This document shows positions 19,305 through 29,308 of a DNA stretch of 64,000 bases, one piece after another. The notes below the pieces were generated by a model, which was not told the DNA's origin, did no database searches, and was given only the letters and a program-made list of their open reading frames with translations. The stretch is taken from positions 38,243-102,242 of the forward strand of contig JAEEKA010000006.1 of the NCBI GenBank assembly GCA_016282135.1, given 5' to 3'. The translations under genes were made by a program, and so were the position numbers. Numbering within the stretch: position 1 is the first letter of the stretch; the number at the start of each line of letters is the position of its first letter. The stretch is from Oscillospiraceae bacterium (GTDB taxonomy: Bacteria; Bacillota; Clostridia; Oscillospirales; Oscillospiraceae).

Positions 19305-19586
19305 ATGAGCGAACTGTTCGGAGACGACTTTATCACCATCACCGACGAGGACGGCGTCGAATACGAGTTGGAGGTTCTTAGTTCTGTGGAATACCAAGGC
19401 AGCACTTACCTTGGCGTCTGTCCTGCCGATTCCGATGAAGACGCGGAGTTGGAGGTCAGCGTTCTCAAGGTTGTGATGGAAAACGGCGAAGAGATTCTGG
19501 AAGCTGTGACTGACGAAGACGAGTTAGCCGCCGTCTATGATCTCCTGCTGGACGAATACGAAGAAGAGCCGGAGGAAGACGAGTAA
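19305..19586 (+). CDS. DUF1292 family small acidic protein
   Basis: 93 aa, strongly acidic with an Asp/Glu-rich tail (YEEEPEEDE). It matches the short DUF1292 (YrzB-type) proteins common in Firmicutes, whose function is unknown. The start is the ATG at 19305 because GGAGG (19291-19295) overlaps the earlier ATG at 19290. It has its own promoter. Confidence 0.85.
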   Translation: MSELFGDDFITITDEDGVEYELEVLSSVEYQGSTYLGVCPADSDEDAELEVSVLKVVMENGEEILEAVTDEDELAAVYDLLLDEYEEEPEEDE

Positions 19587-19654
19587 ACGCAGTGCCCTGT
19601 GCTGCGTTCGGGGAAAGCCCTCGACGCCTGCACTGCAGCCATAATCAATAATAC

Positions 19655-19857
19655 TTAAAACACCCTGCTTGGTGCGTGATGTGCCCTTTTAGACCCACAA
19701 CATTTTTACGGGACGCTGGAACTTCCTTGGCGGATTGTAGACCTCCCGCGTGGCTTGCCCGCGGAAGCTGGGAACAGAGAAACCCTGGAGCGGCGACCCA
19801 CCTGCCAGTAACGTGCAGGTTATAAATGGGTGCACACGGCTTGAGCGGGGTTTTTTT
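19655..19857 (+). ncRNA. ssrS: Probable 6S RNA
   Basis: About 200 bases without a coding frame, ending in a GC stem and seven T residues (19851-19857). The 5' end CCCTGCTT (19663-19670) pairs with GAGCGGGG (19843-19850). The next segments pair as well (GTG-bulge-TGTGCCC with GGGTGCACAC), giving the long terminal stem of 6S RNA. Inside are the short hairpins CCGCG/CGCGG and ACCTGC/GCAGGT. Length, terminal stem, internal C-rich motif (AGACCTCCCGC) and lack of an ORF fit clostridial 6S RNA, which binds the sigma-A holoenzyme in stationary phase. Assignment is by structure and recollection of the family, not by a covariance search. The region 19587-19654 shows no gene. Confidence 0.6.
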
Positions 19858-19916
19858 GCATTCTTTTCGGTCGATTCTGCAAAATGTGAACTTTTCACTT
19901 TTTCTCAAACTTTCTC

Positions 19917-19945
19917 TTGCAACTTGTACCAAATAGCTGTATAAT
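19917..19945 (+). promoter_or_regulatory. Promoter of the foldase gene
   Basis: TTGCAA (19917-19922), a 17-base spacer and TATAAT (19940-19945), about 50 bases before the start codon. Confidence 0.8.
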
Positions 19946-19997
19946 AAGCCACGATCGGCCCGAGTCAAATGGGCCACAGCAAATTTTGAGAGGATTG

Positions 19998-21539
19998 ATG
20001 AATCAAATGAGCGCATCTGCATCCAAAAGGAAGCGCAAAGAGCTGGAAGACCAGGGTCTTTCCGCAAAAAACGTTGTCGTAAAGAGAGAAAAAGAGGTAC
20101 GCAAAAAGACGACCCGAAACGTGCTGGTGTTTTTCCTTACTGCGGTTATCTGCATTGCGGCCATTGTGGCCGTCATCAAGCTGGTGAACCGTCCCAGCTT
20201 TGATTCCGGCGCCGCCGTCGTGACAGTAGGCGAAGAAAAAGTTAGCGTCCCCGTTTATAACTATTTCTACAGCATGACCGCAAACAACTTCCATTCATAC
20301 TATTCCCAGTATATTCAGCCCGGTGTTTCCGTTTCAAAGCAGCCCAATCTCTTTGGCAACGGTTCCATGGAGGACTACCTGATCGAGCAAACGAATACCA
20401 ATCTTCAGGAGGTTCTGAATGTTGTCGCCGAAGCCAAAAAGAACGGTTACAGCATTACCGAGGAGGACAAGGCTCAGATTGAAAGCAATGTGAAAGCCCT
20501 TGAAACTGATGCCGAGAGAAATAATTACAGCACTGAACGGTATATCCGTTCCCGCTTCGGCGAAGGCTGCAATCTGGATAACTATAGAGAATACCTGGAG
20601 CTCATGGCCATCTTCTCCGGCTATGCCCAGAAGCTCACCGAGGAGTTCAAGCCCACAGCGAACGATCTGGCGGCTGAATATCAGAAGGACCCCACCGCTT
20701 ATGATCTGGTTTCTTTCACCTACGCTTCCGTGTCCGCGGAATCCACCAAGATAGAAAACGACAAGGGCCTGACTCCCGTCAGCGCTACTGATCCCACAGC
20801 CAGCACGGAGCCCACCACCACTCCTACTACCTACACCGATGAAGCAAAGGCAGCAGCCAAGGAAAAAGCAGAAGGCTACGCCAAGGAGATGCCGGAGGAC
20901 GCCCAGACCGTGACCTACTCCATGAGTTATGTGTCTTCCCTATTCACTGAGGAGATCGCAACCTGGCTCTTTGACGAAGCCCGCAAGGAAGGCGACGTGA
21001 AGGTCTTTGCCAGAAACGAAGCAGGGACATACTATTACACCATCCGCTTCGACAACAGAGACACCAACGACTACTGCCTGGTGGACGCCAGCTTTGTCAC
21101 CATCACCAAGGACAAAGAAAACACAAAGATCGAGGAAGGCCAGAAGACCGCCTCCGAGAAGCACGACGCACTGCTGGCCGCCATTCGCGACGGCATGACC
21201 AACGAGGAGTTCCAGAAGGCCGTTGGAGACCTTGGCCTCACTGTTAACAACAGCACTATAACTCGTACCTACTCCATCAAAGAAATCCGCGAATTCCTCT
21301 ACGATTCCAGCCGGAAGGCCGGCGATCTGCTGACCTCCTATGAGGACGACACGACCTATTATGTGGTCCGCTACGTGTCCACCGCGGAGGAAACCTACCG
21401 GGATCAGCTGGTAAAATCCACTCTGTGGGAAGAGTACTACAGCAAGCTCACCAGCGCCAACAAGCTGACGACTGACGCAGACTTGATGCAGTACGCTTCC
21501 ACCGACCTGGCCTTCAGCAGCAGCTCCAGCGGAAGCTGA
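19998..21539 (+). CDS. Membrane-anchored PrsA/SurA-like foldase
   Basis: 513 aa. A basic cytoplasmic N-terminus (KRKRKE...REKEVRKKTTR) is followed by one membrane helix (about residues 37-58), so the bulk of the protein is outside. The rest resembles SurA/PrsA foldases: a helical chaperone-like domain with YNYFYS near its start, a Thr/Pro-rich linker, and a C-terminal half with two weak parvulin-like segments (LFDEARKEGDVKVF and LYDSSRKAGDLLT are parallel). No lipobox is present, unlike PrsA. Isomerase catalytic residues are not clearly conserved, so it may be a chaperone only. AGAGGA lies upstream; ATG at 20007 is an alternative start. Confidence 0.65.
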   Translation: MNQMSASASKRKRKELEDQGLSAKNVVVKREKEVRKKTTRNVLVFFLTAVICIAAIVAVIKLVNRPSFDSGAAVVTVGEEKVSVPVYNYFYSMTANNFHSYYSQYIQPGVSVSKQPNLFGNGSMEDYLIEQTNTNLQEVLNVVAEAKKNGYSITEEDKAQIESNVKALETDAERNNYSTERYIRSRFGEGCNLDNYREYLELMAIFSGYAQKLTEEFKPTANDLAAEYQKDPTAYDLVSFTYASVSAESTKIENDKGLTPVSATDPTASTEPTTTPTTYTDEAKAAAKEKAEGYAKEMPEDAQTVTYSMSYVSSLFTEEIATWLFDEARKEGDVKVFARNEAGTYYYTIRFDNRDTNDYCLVDASFVTITKDKENTKIEEGQKTASEKHDALLAAIRDGMTNEEFQKAVGDLGLTVNNSTITRTYSIKEIREFLYDSSRKAGDLLTSYEDDTTYYVVRYVSTAEETYRDQLVKSTLWEEYYSKLTSANKLTTDADLMQYASTDLAFSSSSSGS

Positions 21540-21558
21540 CAAAGATTTATTCTAACAG

Positions 21559-21596
21559 CAAGAGGTATCGGCTTTGATCCGATACCTCTTGTTTTT
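21559..21596 (+). terminator. Foldase gene terminator
   Basis: A perfect 13-bp stem (21559-21571 with 21579-21591), 7-base loop and TTTTT. It overlaps the last codon of addA on the opposite strand. Confidence 0.92.
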
Positions 21597-24500
21597 ATAG
21601 CTCCGTCATGGAATCCGTAGCGAAGAAATATAGCAGCCTTCGAACCACAGGCCGTTCAAAAATTCGGCTGAGAGCAGAGGCGTAGGCATCCAACTGGGGT
21701 CGGTACTTCTCCCCTGCCCGGGCCTCTTCGCCAGGAACAACCCGGTCGGTTTTAAAATCAACTACGGTGATTAGTTCATCTCGGAACAGGCAGCAGTCCG
21801 TGACGCCCTGGAGGAGAATCCGCTCCCCTTTCGCATCAGGATACCATTTCTCCGCAGGTGTCAGGACGGAAAACTTGAATTCACGCAACACCCGGTCAGC
21901 CCCGCGGATCAAGTCTCCCAAGGGACCTTGAAAAACACGCAGGAGCTTAGCTGGGTCCACCGCCTCTGCCTGAGCCGCAGTGAGAAAGTCCTCCTCTACC
22001 ATTCGCCGAAGCTGAGATTGAATGTCCTCCAAACAATCTACACGGGAGAAATCCAGATACTGCATAGCCTGGTGGACCGCAGTTCCCTTCTGGGCCGGCG
22101 TCAACGGTTTCTCCCTCTGCATCAGCATTGGTCTGCGCAGGGACAGCCGGGAGTAATCCTCCCGGGGCGCGCCGTCGTCCGCCTCCCGGTCTAATTCCCG
22201 TCCTTTAAGCTGGGTCGCGGTCAGCTTGGAGGGAACAGTCTGTGCGGCAACATGGGAATAGCCGAAGCTGAGACTTTCCCGCAAGGCCTCGGCAGTAACT
22301 GTCCCCGGCAGCCGGGCAGGCCTTTCAGCCTGGATCGGCGATGCTGACTCTGCGGGAACCTCCTGCCAGGTAATCCGCCAAGGATAATCCGAAACAATGG
22401 TTCCCTCCGGCTTTCCAGCAACAGCGTGAAGCTCTCCTGCCTCCGTCCGAAGCAGTGCTGTTTGCAGCACCCAATCCCCGGGACAGGCGGCATCCGCCGC
22501 CAGTTGTTTGGCCGTCTCCGGGGTCAACTGGGTGACAAGGCTCTGGAGCTTTCCGTGAAGCTTTTCCCCGCAGCAGCTCATAATCAGCATATCTCTGGCC
22601 CGGGTCATAGCCACATAGAGAATTCGCAACTCCTCGGAGAGATTATCCTGCCTGAGTTGACGGGCGATGGCCGCCTTGGCAATGGAATGGAAGCGGATGT
22701 GCGCAGCTCTGTCATAAACCGAACAACCTGCTCCAAGGCTGCTATGGAAGAGGACGGGTTCCTTTAGGTCCTCCGTATTGAAGCGCCGGGACAGGCCGCA
22801 AAGCAGGACAACCGGAAATTCAAGACCCTTGGACTTGTGGACGCTCATGACGGTAACCGCGTTCCCCACCGGTTGGGATGTGGGAAGACCACCCCGGTCC
22901 CGGAGAGAATCCACATAGCACAAGAACTGATGCAGACTTTTCTGGCCGCCCTCGGAGAAGGAAGCCGACAACTCAAAAAAGGCCCAAAGCCTTCGCAGTC
23001 TGGCGGGGCCGTCCTTCATGGCACCGTAGACACCGTCCAAATCCACCGTCTTCCGAATCTTTTCCAGCAGAGCAGACAGCGAGAGGTCCCTTGACAGGAC
23101 GCGAAGATGCTCCAATGCGGACAGGGCAGCAGCAAGGGATGGTTCCTCCTGCGCCGCCGCAGAAAGAGCGTCCCATAGATCCGTGTCCCGGGAACCTCTT
23201 GCCCTGGCCAGCGTCCCGGCGGAAATCCCGAAAATGGGACTCAGCAGTGCCCCGGTGAGCGGTATATCCTGGTGGGCATTGTCCAGCACTTGAAGCAGAC
23301 ATAGCAGCGCCTGTATCTCTGAGGCGTTCAGCAGATCCTCGCCGGTATCGCTTGCAGCGGGAACTCCCAGGCGCTGTAATGCTTCCAGGTAGCTCTCAGC
23401 TACGTTTTTCGGGGATCGCAGAAGGATTACAATATCGCCGGGCTCCACCGGCCGGGTTTTGTCCCCGTCCCGGATGGGCGTTTGAGTTTCCAGCAGTTCC
23501 CGGATCCGTCGGGCAGCAAAAGCAGCCTCCACCCGGTTTTTTTCCGGGGTATCGGCATCTTCTTCATCCTGCGCCGTAGAGAGACAGTGAAGCTCCACCT
23601 GAGTCTGTGGCAGGGAGAGCATCTCCCGGCCGGGCCGAAGCGTCTCAAGAGGCCCGTAATCCAGGCCCCCCACCTGGGGAGACATGCACAGACGAAATAC
23701 GGAATTGACGGCCTCCAACACGGCTTCTCCGGAGCGGAAATTGTGGGAAAGCAGAATACGCTGTTTGGAAGTAGGATCTGTTGAATCTGCGTCTGGATAG
23801 CACTCGTATTTCTTTAAGAAAATGGCCGGATCGGCCAGACGGAAACGGTAGATAGACTGCTTCACATCCCCCACAAAAAAGCGGTTTTTACCGTCCCGGG
23901 ACAGCGCCCGGAAAATGGCGTCCTGAACCTGGTTGGTGTCCTGGTATTCGTCCACCATGATCTCCCGATATCGCTCCCCGATCCTTTGGGCCGCCGGAGT
24001 TGGCGACACGCCGTCGGGCTCCAGCAGCAGACGAAGGGCCAAGTGCTCCAAATCAGAGAAGTCCATTGCATGAATGCGGCGCTTTTCCGCAGAAAAGCGA
24101 TCCGAAAATTCTCTGGTCAGTTGAAAAAGAGCGCGAAGAGTCACTGCAGTTTCGGCCAAATCATTCAGAACCTCCAAGGAGGAACCCCGTAGTTCCTCGC
24201 CCCATTTGCGAATCCGGGACTTGGCCTGCTCCCGGATCACCTTGGCGCGTTCCTGGAGAGATGGGTCCTCGCAGCTTCGAACGGGAGGAAGCCGGCCGAA
24301 GTCTGTTGCGGTCGGAAACGCCACAAGGGTTTCATCCCAGGTCTCACAGGCGGCCAACGCCCGGAGACCGGCGGCATTCGCCGTGAAAAGGGAAGCATAT
24401 TTTGCCAGACCGTCACAGAGGCCCAGCTCTTCGGCGATCTTTTCCATCCTCTCGGCCTGATCCAGGGCACAAACGCGAAGGCCCTCCAGCAGGTACTTCC

Positions 24501-25143
24501 CCCAGACGGTTTGCTCCGCGCCGTTAATCTCCGAAAGATTCAGACGGGCTTCACAATCCGCCAGCCAACCCTTTGGATCAGGATAACACTGGGCAGTGTT
24601 ATAAACGCCCAAAATCAGAGTCGGAATCCTGCGGTCGTCTCTTCCGGCCCCGAGACTGTCTACCAACTGCCGCAGATCGAAATCCGACGCAATCTCGTTG
24701 TATCGCTCCTCCAGAAGATCATCCAGAATCTGTCCCTGCAAGAGCTCAGCCTCCGTCTGCTCCAACATGCGAAAATCCGCGGGAACGTCCAGCTCGTAGG
24801 AAAACTCCCGGATCATTTCCGCGCAGAAGGCATGGACGGTGGATATCTGGGTCAGGTACACCCGGCTCTGCTGCTTTTGCAGGTGACGGTTTTCCGGGTC
24901 CTCCGCAAGTCGTGCCGCCAACTCTCGGGCGATTCTGGCACGGAGCTCAGCGGCAGCTTTTTTCGTAAAGGTGATAATCAGAAAATCATTGATGGAGCAG
25001 TCCCGGTCGGTACGGAGGACCTGATCCATCAACCGTTCCACGATAACCTTCGTCTTGCCGGAGCCGGCGGCGGCGGCCACCAGGATCGGTCCGCCCGGAT
25101 TTCGAACAGCCTGGGCCTGGGCCTTCGTCAGGGTATCAGCCAT
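21595..25143 (-). CDS. addA: AddA, helicase-nuclease subunit of AddAB
   Basis: 1182 aa. UvrD-type helicase plus C-terminal nuclease, which with AddB resects double-strand breaks for RecA. Walker A AAGSGKT is at about 25-31, helicase motif II is DEYQDTNQVQ, and the nuclease motif VVDFKTDRV is near the C-terminus. The ATG at 25143 (MADTLTKAQ) has GAGGAGG upstream and overlaps the addB stop by 8 bases, so the two are translationally coupled. Confidence 0.96.
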   Translation of the reverse strand: MADTLTKAQAQAVRNPGGPILVAAAAGSGKTKVIVERLMDQVLRTDRDCSINDFLIITFTKKAAAELRARIARELAARLAEDPENRHLQKQQSRVYLTQISTVHAFCAEMIREFSYELDVPADFRMLEQTEAELLQGQILDDLLEERYNEIASDFDLRQLVDSLGAGRDDRRIPTLILGVYNTAQCYPDPKGWLADCEARLNLSEINGAEQTVWGKYLLEGLRVCALDQAERMEKIAEELGLCDGLAKYASLFTANAAGLRALAACETWDETLVAFPTATDFGRLPPVRSCEDPSLQERAKVIREQAKSRIRKWGEELRGSSLEVLNDLAETAVTLRALFQLTREFSDRFSAEKRRIHAMDFSDLEHLALRLLLEPDGVSPTPAAQRIGERYREIMVDEYQDTNQVQDAIFRALSRDGKNRFFVGDVKQSIYRFRLADPAIFLKKYECYPDADSTDPTSKQRILLSHNFRSGEAVLEAVNSVFRLCMSPQVGGLDYGPLETLRPGREMLSLPQTQVELHCLSTAQDEEDADTPEKNRVEAAFAARRIRELLETQTPIRDGDKTRPVEPGDIVILLRSPKNVAESYLEALQRLGVPAASDTGEDLLNASEIQALLCLLQVLDNAHQDIPLTGALLSPIFGISAGTLARARGSRDTDLWDALSAAAQEEPSLAAALSALEHLRVLSRDLSLSALLEKIRKTVDLDGVYGAMKDGPARLRRLWAFFELSASFSEGGQKSLHQFLCYVDSLRDRGGLPTSQPVGNAVTVMSVHKSKGLEFPVVLLCGLSRRFNTEDLKEPVLFHSSLGAGCSVYDRAAHIRFHSIAKAAIARQLRQDNLSEELRILYVAMTRARDMLIMSCCGEKLHGKLQSLVTQLTPETAKQLAADAACPGDWVLQTALLRTEAGELHAVAGKPEGTIVSDYPWRITWQEVPAESASPIQAERPARLPGTVTAEALRESLSFGYSHVAAQTVPSKLTATQLKGRELDREADDGAPREDYSRLSLRRPMLMQREKPLTPAQKGTAVHQAMQYLDFSRVDCLEDIQSQLRRMVEEDFLTAAQAEAVDPAKLLRVFQGPLGDLIRGADRVLREFKFSVLTPAEKWYPDAKGERILLQGVTDCCLFRDELITVVDFKTDRVVPGEEARAGEKYRPQLDAYASALSRIFERPVVRRLLYFFATDSMTEL

Positions 25144-28100
25144 GATGTTCCGCCTCCTCTTCCATTTCCTTCCAGAATTCACTGCGGCTTACAGCCCGAA
25201 GACGGCGCAAAGGGACTTCCCCGCCGTCCACCCGACATATGGAACGGTAGGGGCACCAACGGCAGGCGTTGTGTTCCTCTCCCCGCCAGTAGGGATCCGG
25301 CGCAATCACGCCCGACCAGACCGTGTCCGCCAGTTTCCCCAAGGTTTGCCGCACATGACGCTCCACCATCGAAAACTGCGCAGGACTGGCCAGGTCACCG
25401 GAACGCTCGCCGCTCTTTTTTGCAATTTGATAGGGCAGATAAATAGGCGGATTGCAGGGGTCCATTGCCTGCAAAACCTCCTCGTCATCCAGCAGCAGGC
25501 CCTTCCGCTTGAGTGCCTTTCTGTGGAGGATTTCCGCCTCCTCAGGAGTCAAACGGTTCTTGGCGGACTCCACGTCATAACGGGCCGGGAAATAAAGCAC
25601 GCCCGCAGGCAGCAGCTCCCGGTGGTAGAACCGGGCCGCTTCCCTGGTCAGGGCAAAGAGATAGATCAGCATTTGCATACCCATGCCGTAAAGAATATCG
25701 GTGTAGTCAAAATCCTTTCTCCCGGTCTTATAATCCACCACCCGCAGATAGGTTTTTCCGGAGGAGGTGTAGAGGTCCACCCGATCAACAATGCCGTTGA
25801 GCCATCCCACAGCCAGGTTGCCGGTGATGGGGATGGCGGTCTGATCCTTGAACGGAAGCTCAAACCAGGTGGGAATGAACCTGGAGGCAGCGAGCTCCCG
25901 GGCCATATCCAATACTACATGCTCCACCTCCTGAAAGCTCCGTTCCAACAGATAGGAGCCCCGACTGGTGTAATCTGCAAGGCCGCCCAGGTATTCCTCC
26001 ACAAAGCGGTCATACCAGATTCTTGCAAATGCGAGCACCCGTTCCTCAGAAACCGCGGCAAAGCCCCCCTCCGTTTCCACATCCTCCGCCGTATGCTGGA
26101 GCACGTAGTGGACCAGGGTGCCGTAGACAGCGGGATCCACCCGAGCTTCCTTCCGCTCCCGCAGACCCAGGCCGTACTGGAGAAAAAAACCGAACTTGCA
26201 GGCAGCCAGCCGATCCACCTTGGAAGCAGAAAAGCTGAGGCTGTCGCCGTAGAGATTGGAAACTGCGGCCCGGTCCAGAGTACCGGGCTCATATGCAGCC
26301 CGAGTTCGCAGAGCATCCGCAAAGGGCTTCAAAGAAGGCAGTGCCCGTAACAATTCTATGTCCGCTTCCCCGCCTCGGACTGCCAGGGCGGCAGCGTCTT
26401 TTTCTGTCTCTGGCAGCGGTCTGTGGCGCAGGTCCGTCCGCTCCGGGAAAATGGTGCAAAGACGGGTGAACAGATAACTGGGCGCCTCCCGATCACAGCA
26501 CAGGCAGATTGTATCGGTTGGGGATGTGAAGACCGTGTAGGCGGTCAGCAAATCCCGATCCAACTGATCCTCCGCATCCGGGGCGGCAGCGAGTCCGGCA
26601 GACTTCATCCGTCTGCGCTCGTCGTCGCTGAGCAGGCTTCCTGCTTTATCCCAGGCGGGAAGAAGCCCATCTGAGGCGCCCAGGACAATCAAATGCTTCA
26701 AGCTGGTATTACGCATGGCCGGGAGATTCCCCACTCGAAGGCAGTCCAGTCTGGCGGGAATTGTGGACACGCTGTTTTCCATCAAGGCCGCCCGGAAAAA
26801 TCGATAAAAATCCTCGGGACTTCTGCTTCCTTCTCCCAAAACTCCGTAAATCTGCTCCATGGTAGACAGCAGTTTTTCATAGATCTGAGTCAGCTCCCGG
26901 GCCCGCTGATCATCCCCCAACGCGGAAAGGGCGGACGCCGCAGAAGCAATCGCCCGATCCAAGCCGATGTCCTCCAGGAAAGACTCCAGCGCCTGAATCT
27001 GTCCAGCCGTCTTGGGAGAATCCCTCAGCGCGTTCCGAAGACGAAGCAGAGGTACGATCGCTTTTTCCCTGGCGTTATTCAGGGGGACGAGCCGGGCCTC
27101 AAGCTCTTCCGACGGAAGAGAATCGAGGGCGGAGCCCGTTGGATTTTTGTCAAAGGGCAGATCCCATCGACTGCCCCGCAGTTTCCAGATCAAGGCATAG
27201 TTTTCAAGCCGATCTGCCTCGGCCATGGACAGCGGAGCATAACCGGAATGAAGGTATTCGCAGACGGTTTCCGTCTCCATGCCGCACGCTGCGGCCTCCA
27301 GGGCAAAAACAACGCTTCGGACAACTCCGTGACGCAAAATCGTGCGCGCACCGGAGAAATAGGCAGGAATCCCGTACCGGTCCAGAATGCTCTCCAAAAC
27401 GGATTCGAACGCAGCGGCATCTGTGTAGGCTACGCCGATCTCCCGCCATCGTGCGCCGCCCCGGATCAGGGCCTGAATCCGACCGACAGCCAACTCGCAC
27501 TCCTCCGCAACGTCTGCGGCAGGCAGCAGCACAACCTGATCTGTCCCGTCTTCCCACGGTTGGAGCCGCGGGGAAAAAAGGTTTCTGGCCAAATGTGCGA
27601 GGGGCCCGAGATCCGCAGGCATAGCCTGGGCGGCGTCATGGAATCGAACACCTGCCCGGCGTGCCATATCCCGCAGGGCGGCGGCTGTGGACCTGGGCAC
27701 GGAAAACACCGTCTGTCCATCCCGAAGGCTGTCACAGCAGATCCATACCGTCACCTCGGCAGCCTCCCGACTCAGTGCCTCCAACACAGAAAGCTCCTGG
27801 GCAGTAAAGTCTGTGAAGCCGGAGACCACCACATGGAGATTCCTGGCATAATCACTGTCATAGAGGGCGTCTCGCAGCCGGTCCAGCAGCGTAGAAGGGT
27901 CCAGCGCAGACTTGGCGCAAACCGTGTCATAGAGTTCCAATACAAGGCAGAGCTCCTCCAGCTTGTCAGTGAGGGCCGCCGGCAGAGCCCCCCTGGCCTT
28001 TCGGATTTTCTGGGCGTCCAGACCGTAGGCGTGGAATTCATCCACGATTTGAAGCAGTTGACGAAGAAACTCCGGTCTGGAAATATAGGTTCCGTAGAGG

Positions 28101-28408
28101 CGGAGCTTGGGCCGCAGAAGTTCCAAGGCTCCCGCCATGGCTATCATCCGCCCGCTCTTATCCAGAGTTGGCTTGGCAATTCCTCCTGTCATAGAAAAAA
28201 CACGCGCCGCGAGGCGACTGAAGCTCAACACTTCCGCCCGACGGCAGACTGAATCTCCGCCCGCCTCACAAAGCGCCCACTCGACGTCAAAAGAATTCTG
28301 CTCCGGCACAATCAAAACACAGCGGCTTCCCTCGCCCAAAGTGCAAACCGAGGCGACAGCTCCCCGGGCATTGGCCCGACGATCCGGGCTGTATTTCACT
28401 GTCAGCAT
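25136..28408 (-). CDS. addB: AddB, nuclease subunit of AddAB, with a degenerate Walker A
   Basis: 1090 aa. Partner of AddA in break resection. The nuclease motif VVDYKTG and the iron-sulfur cysteines (CRWCPYRSIC near the C-terminus, plus the Cys of LAACKFGFFLQYGL) are intact. The N-terminus, where AddB normally has a GRAGSGKT-type Walker A, reads VKYSPDRRANARG: no glycine-lysine P-loop remains, although the following VLIVPEQNSFDVEWAL block is conserved. AddB ATP binding is therefore probably lost. The start at 28408 has only a weak GAGTTGAT upstream, but nothing before it restores the motif. Confidence 0.93.
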   Translation of the reverse strand: MLTVKYSPDRRANARGAVASVCTLGEGSRCVLIVPEQNSFDVEWALCEAGGDSVCRRAEVLSFSRLAARVFSMTGGIAKPTLDKSGRMIAMAGALELLRPKLRLYGTYISRPEFLRQLLQIVDEFHAYGLDAQKIRKARGALPAALTDKLEELCLVLELYDTVCAKSALDPSTLLDRLRDALYDSDYARNLHVVVSGFTDFTAQELSVLEALSREAAEVTVWICCDSLRDGQTVFSVPRSTAAALRDMARRAGVRFHDAAQAMPADLGPLAHLARNLFSPRLQPWEDGTDQVVLLPAADVAEECELAVGRIQALIRGGARWREIGVAYTDAAAFESVLESILDRYGIPAYFSGARTILRHGVVRSVVFALEAAACGMETETVCEYLHSGYAPLSMAEADRLENYALIWKLRGSRWDLPFDKNPTGSALDSLPSEELEARLVPLNNAREKAIVPLLRLRNALRDSPKTAGQIQALESFLEDIGLDRAIASAASALSALGDDQRARELTQIYEKLLSTMEQIYGVLGEGSRSPEDFYRFFRAALMENSVSTIPARLDCLRVGNLPAMRNTSLKHLIVLGASDGLLPAWDKAGSLLSDDERRRMKSAGLAAAPDAEDQLDRDLLTAYTVFTSPTDTICLCCDREAPSYLFTRLCTIFPERTDLRHRPLPETEKDAAALAVRGGEADIELLRALPSLKPFADALRTRAAYEPGTLDRAAVSNLYGDSLSFSASKVDRLAACKFGFFLQYGLGLRERKEARVDPAVYGTLVHYVLQHTAEDVETEGGFAAVSEERVLAFARIWYDRFVEEYLGGLADYTSRGSYLLERSFQEVEHVVLDMARELAASRFIPTWFELPFKDQTAIPITGNLAVGWLNGIVDRVDLYTSSGKTYLRVVDYKTGRKDFDYTDILYGMGMQMLIYLFALTREAARFYHRELLPAGVLYFPARYDVESAKNRLTPEEAEILHRKALKRKGLLLDDEEVLQAMDPCNPPIYLPYQIAKKSGERSGDLASPAQFSMVERHVRQTLGKLADTVWSGVIAPDPYWRGEEHNACRWCPYRSICRVDGGEVPLRRLRAVSRSEFWKEMEEEAEHHG

Positions 28409-28533
28409 GTAATCAACTCAATTCTTTCCGGAATCCGGAGTCATAGTATTACGGGAACATCATAACACATTTTTGCTTCCATGAACAGTGTTTTTTTGCT
28501 GGGAGAAATTTTCACAGAATCTTTACAATCCAA

Positions 28534-28562
28534 TTGACAGGGTTTCTACACTGGTGTATAAT
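28534..28562 (+). promoter_or_regulatory. Promoter of the XRE regulator gene
   Basis: TTGACA (28534-28539), exactly 17 bases, TATAAT (28557-28562): a perfect consensus sigma-A promoter about 70 bases before the start. No obvious operator dyad overlaps it. Confidence 0.93.
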
Positions 28563-28631
28563 GTTGATGTTGCGGCATTTGGCCGCTAAGAAGAGTTAGA
28601 GTCATGTTTTTCCGAAATTGGAGGTCAAACG

Positions 28632-29147
28632 ATGCCGAGAACCACAGCAAAACTCAGGAAGACACGCTATCAGATCCGCAGAGAAGAGCTTGGACTGAGC
28701 AGAGAGAAGGCCAGCGAGCTGCTGGGAACGATCCCTCCGGAACGGATTGAGCGGATCGAGACGGGCAAGTACAGCGCCTATCCGGAAGAAGTGCTCACCA
28801 TGGCAGAAAAATACCACGAGCCCTTGCTCTGCAATTTCTATTGTGCCAACGATTGTGCTATCGGAAAGCAGTATGTTCCGGAGGTAAAAACCAGGGACCT
28901 TGCGCAGATCGTTTTGGAAATGTTGGCCTCTCTGAACTCCGTCAAAGAGCGGCAGGATCGGCTGATCGCCATTACTGCAGACGGAAAAGTCTCCGCAGAT
29001 GAAGTCGCAGACTTTGTCAGCATTCAGAATCAGCTGGAGCATATCTCCATTACTGTGGAAGCGCTGCAACTCTGGGCGGAGAAACAAATCGCCTACGGCG
29101 AAATCGATTTGGACGCATATCACACGGCAGTAAATCAGGAAAACTAA
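28632..29147 (+). CDS. XRE-family helix-turn-helix protein
   Basis: 171 aa. Residues 10-60 form a Cro/CI-type HTH (LRKTRYQIRREELGLSREKASELLG...IERIETG). The C-terminal 110 residues are helical, with a Cys pair (CNFYCANDC near residue 75) and no recognised ligand domain. TTGGAGG lies 7 bases before the ATG. It is driven by a consensus promoter and followed by the flavoprotein genes, which it may or may not control. It could also be a structural or housekeeping XRE protein. Confidence 0.8.
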   Translation: MPRTTAKLRKTRYQIRREELGLSREKASELLGTIPPERIERIETGKYSAYPEEVLTMAEKYHEPLLCNFYCANDCAIGKQYVPEVKTRDLAQIVLEMLASLNSVKERQDRLIAITADGKVSADEVADFVSIQNQLEHISITVEALQLWAEKQIAYGEIDLDAYHTAVNQEN

Positions 29148-29308
29148 TCTGCAGTGTGGCTTGGCAGAAACGTCACTGTGAATTGCAGGGGCGTTTTTTG
29201 CAGTAATGGAAAAGTCCTTCCTTGAGAATTTCTGATCTGGTCTTGCAAACAGCTCGTTTCTCGTTTATAATACAAGCATTCCAATATGAATCGAGGAAGG
29301 GTTGGGGC

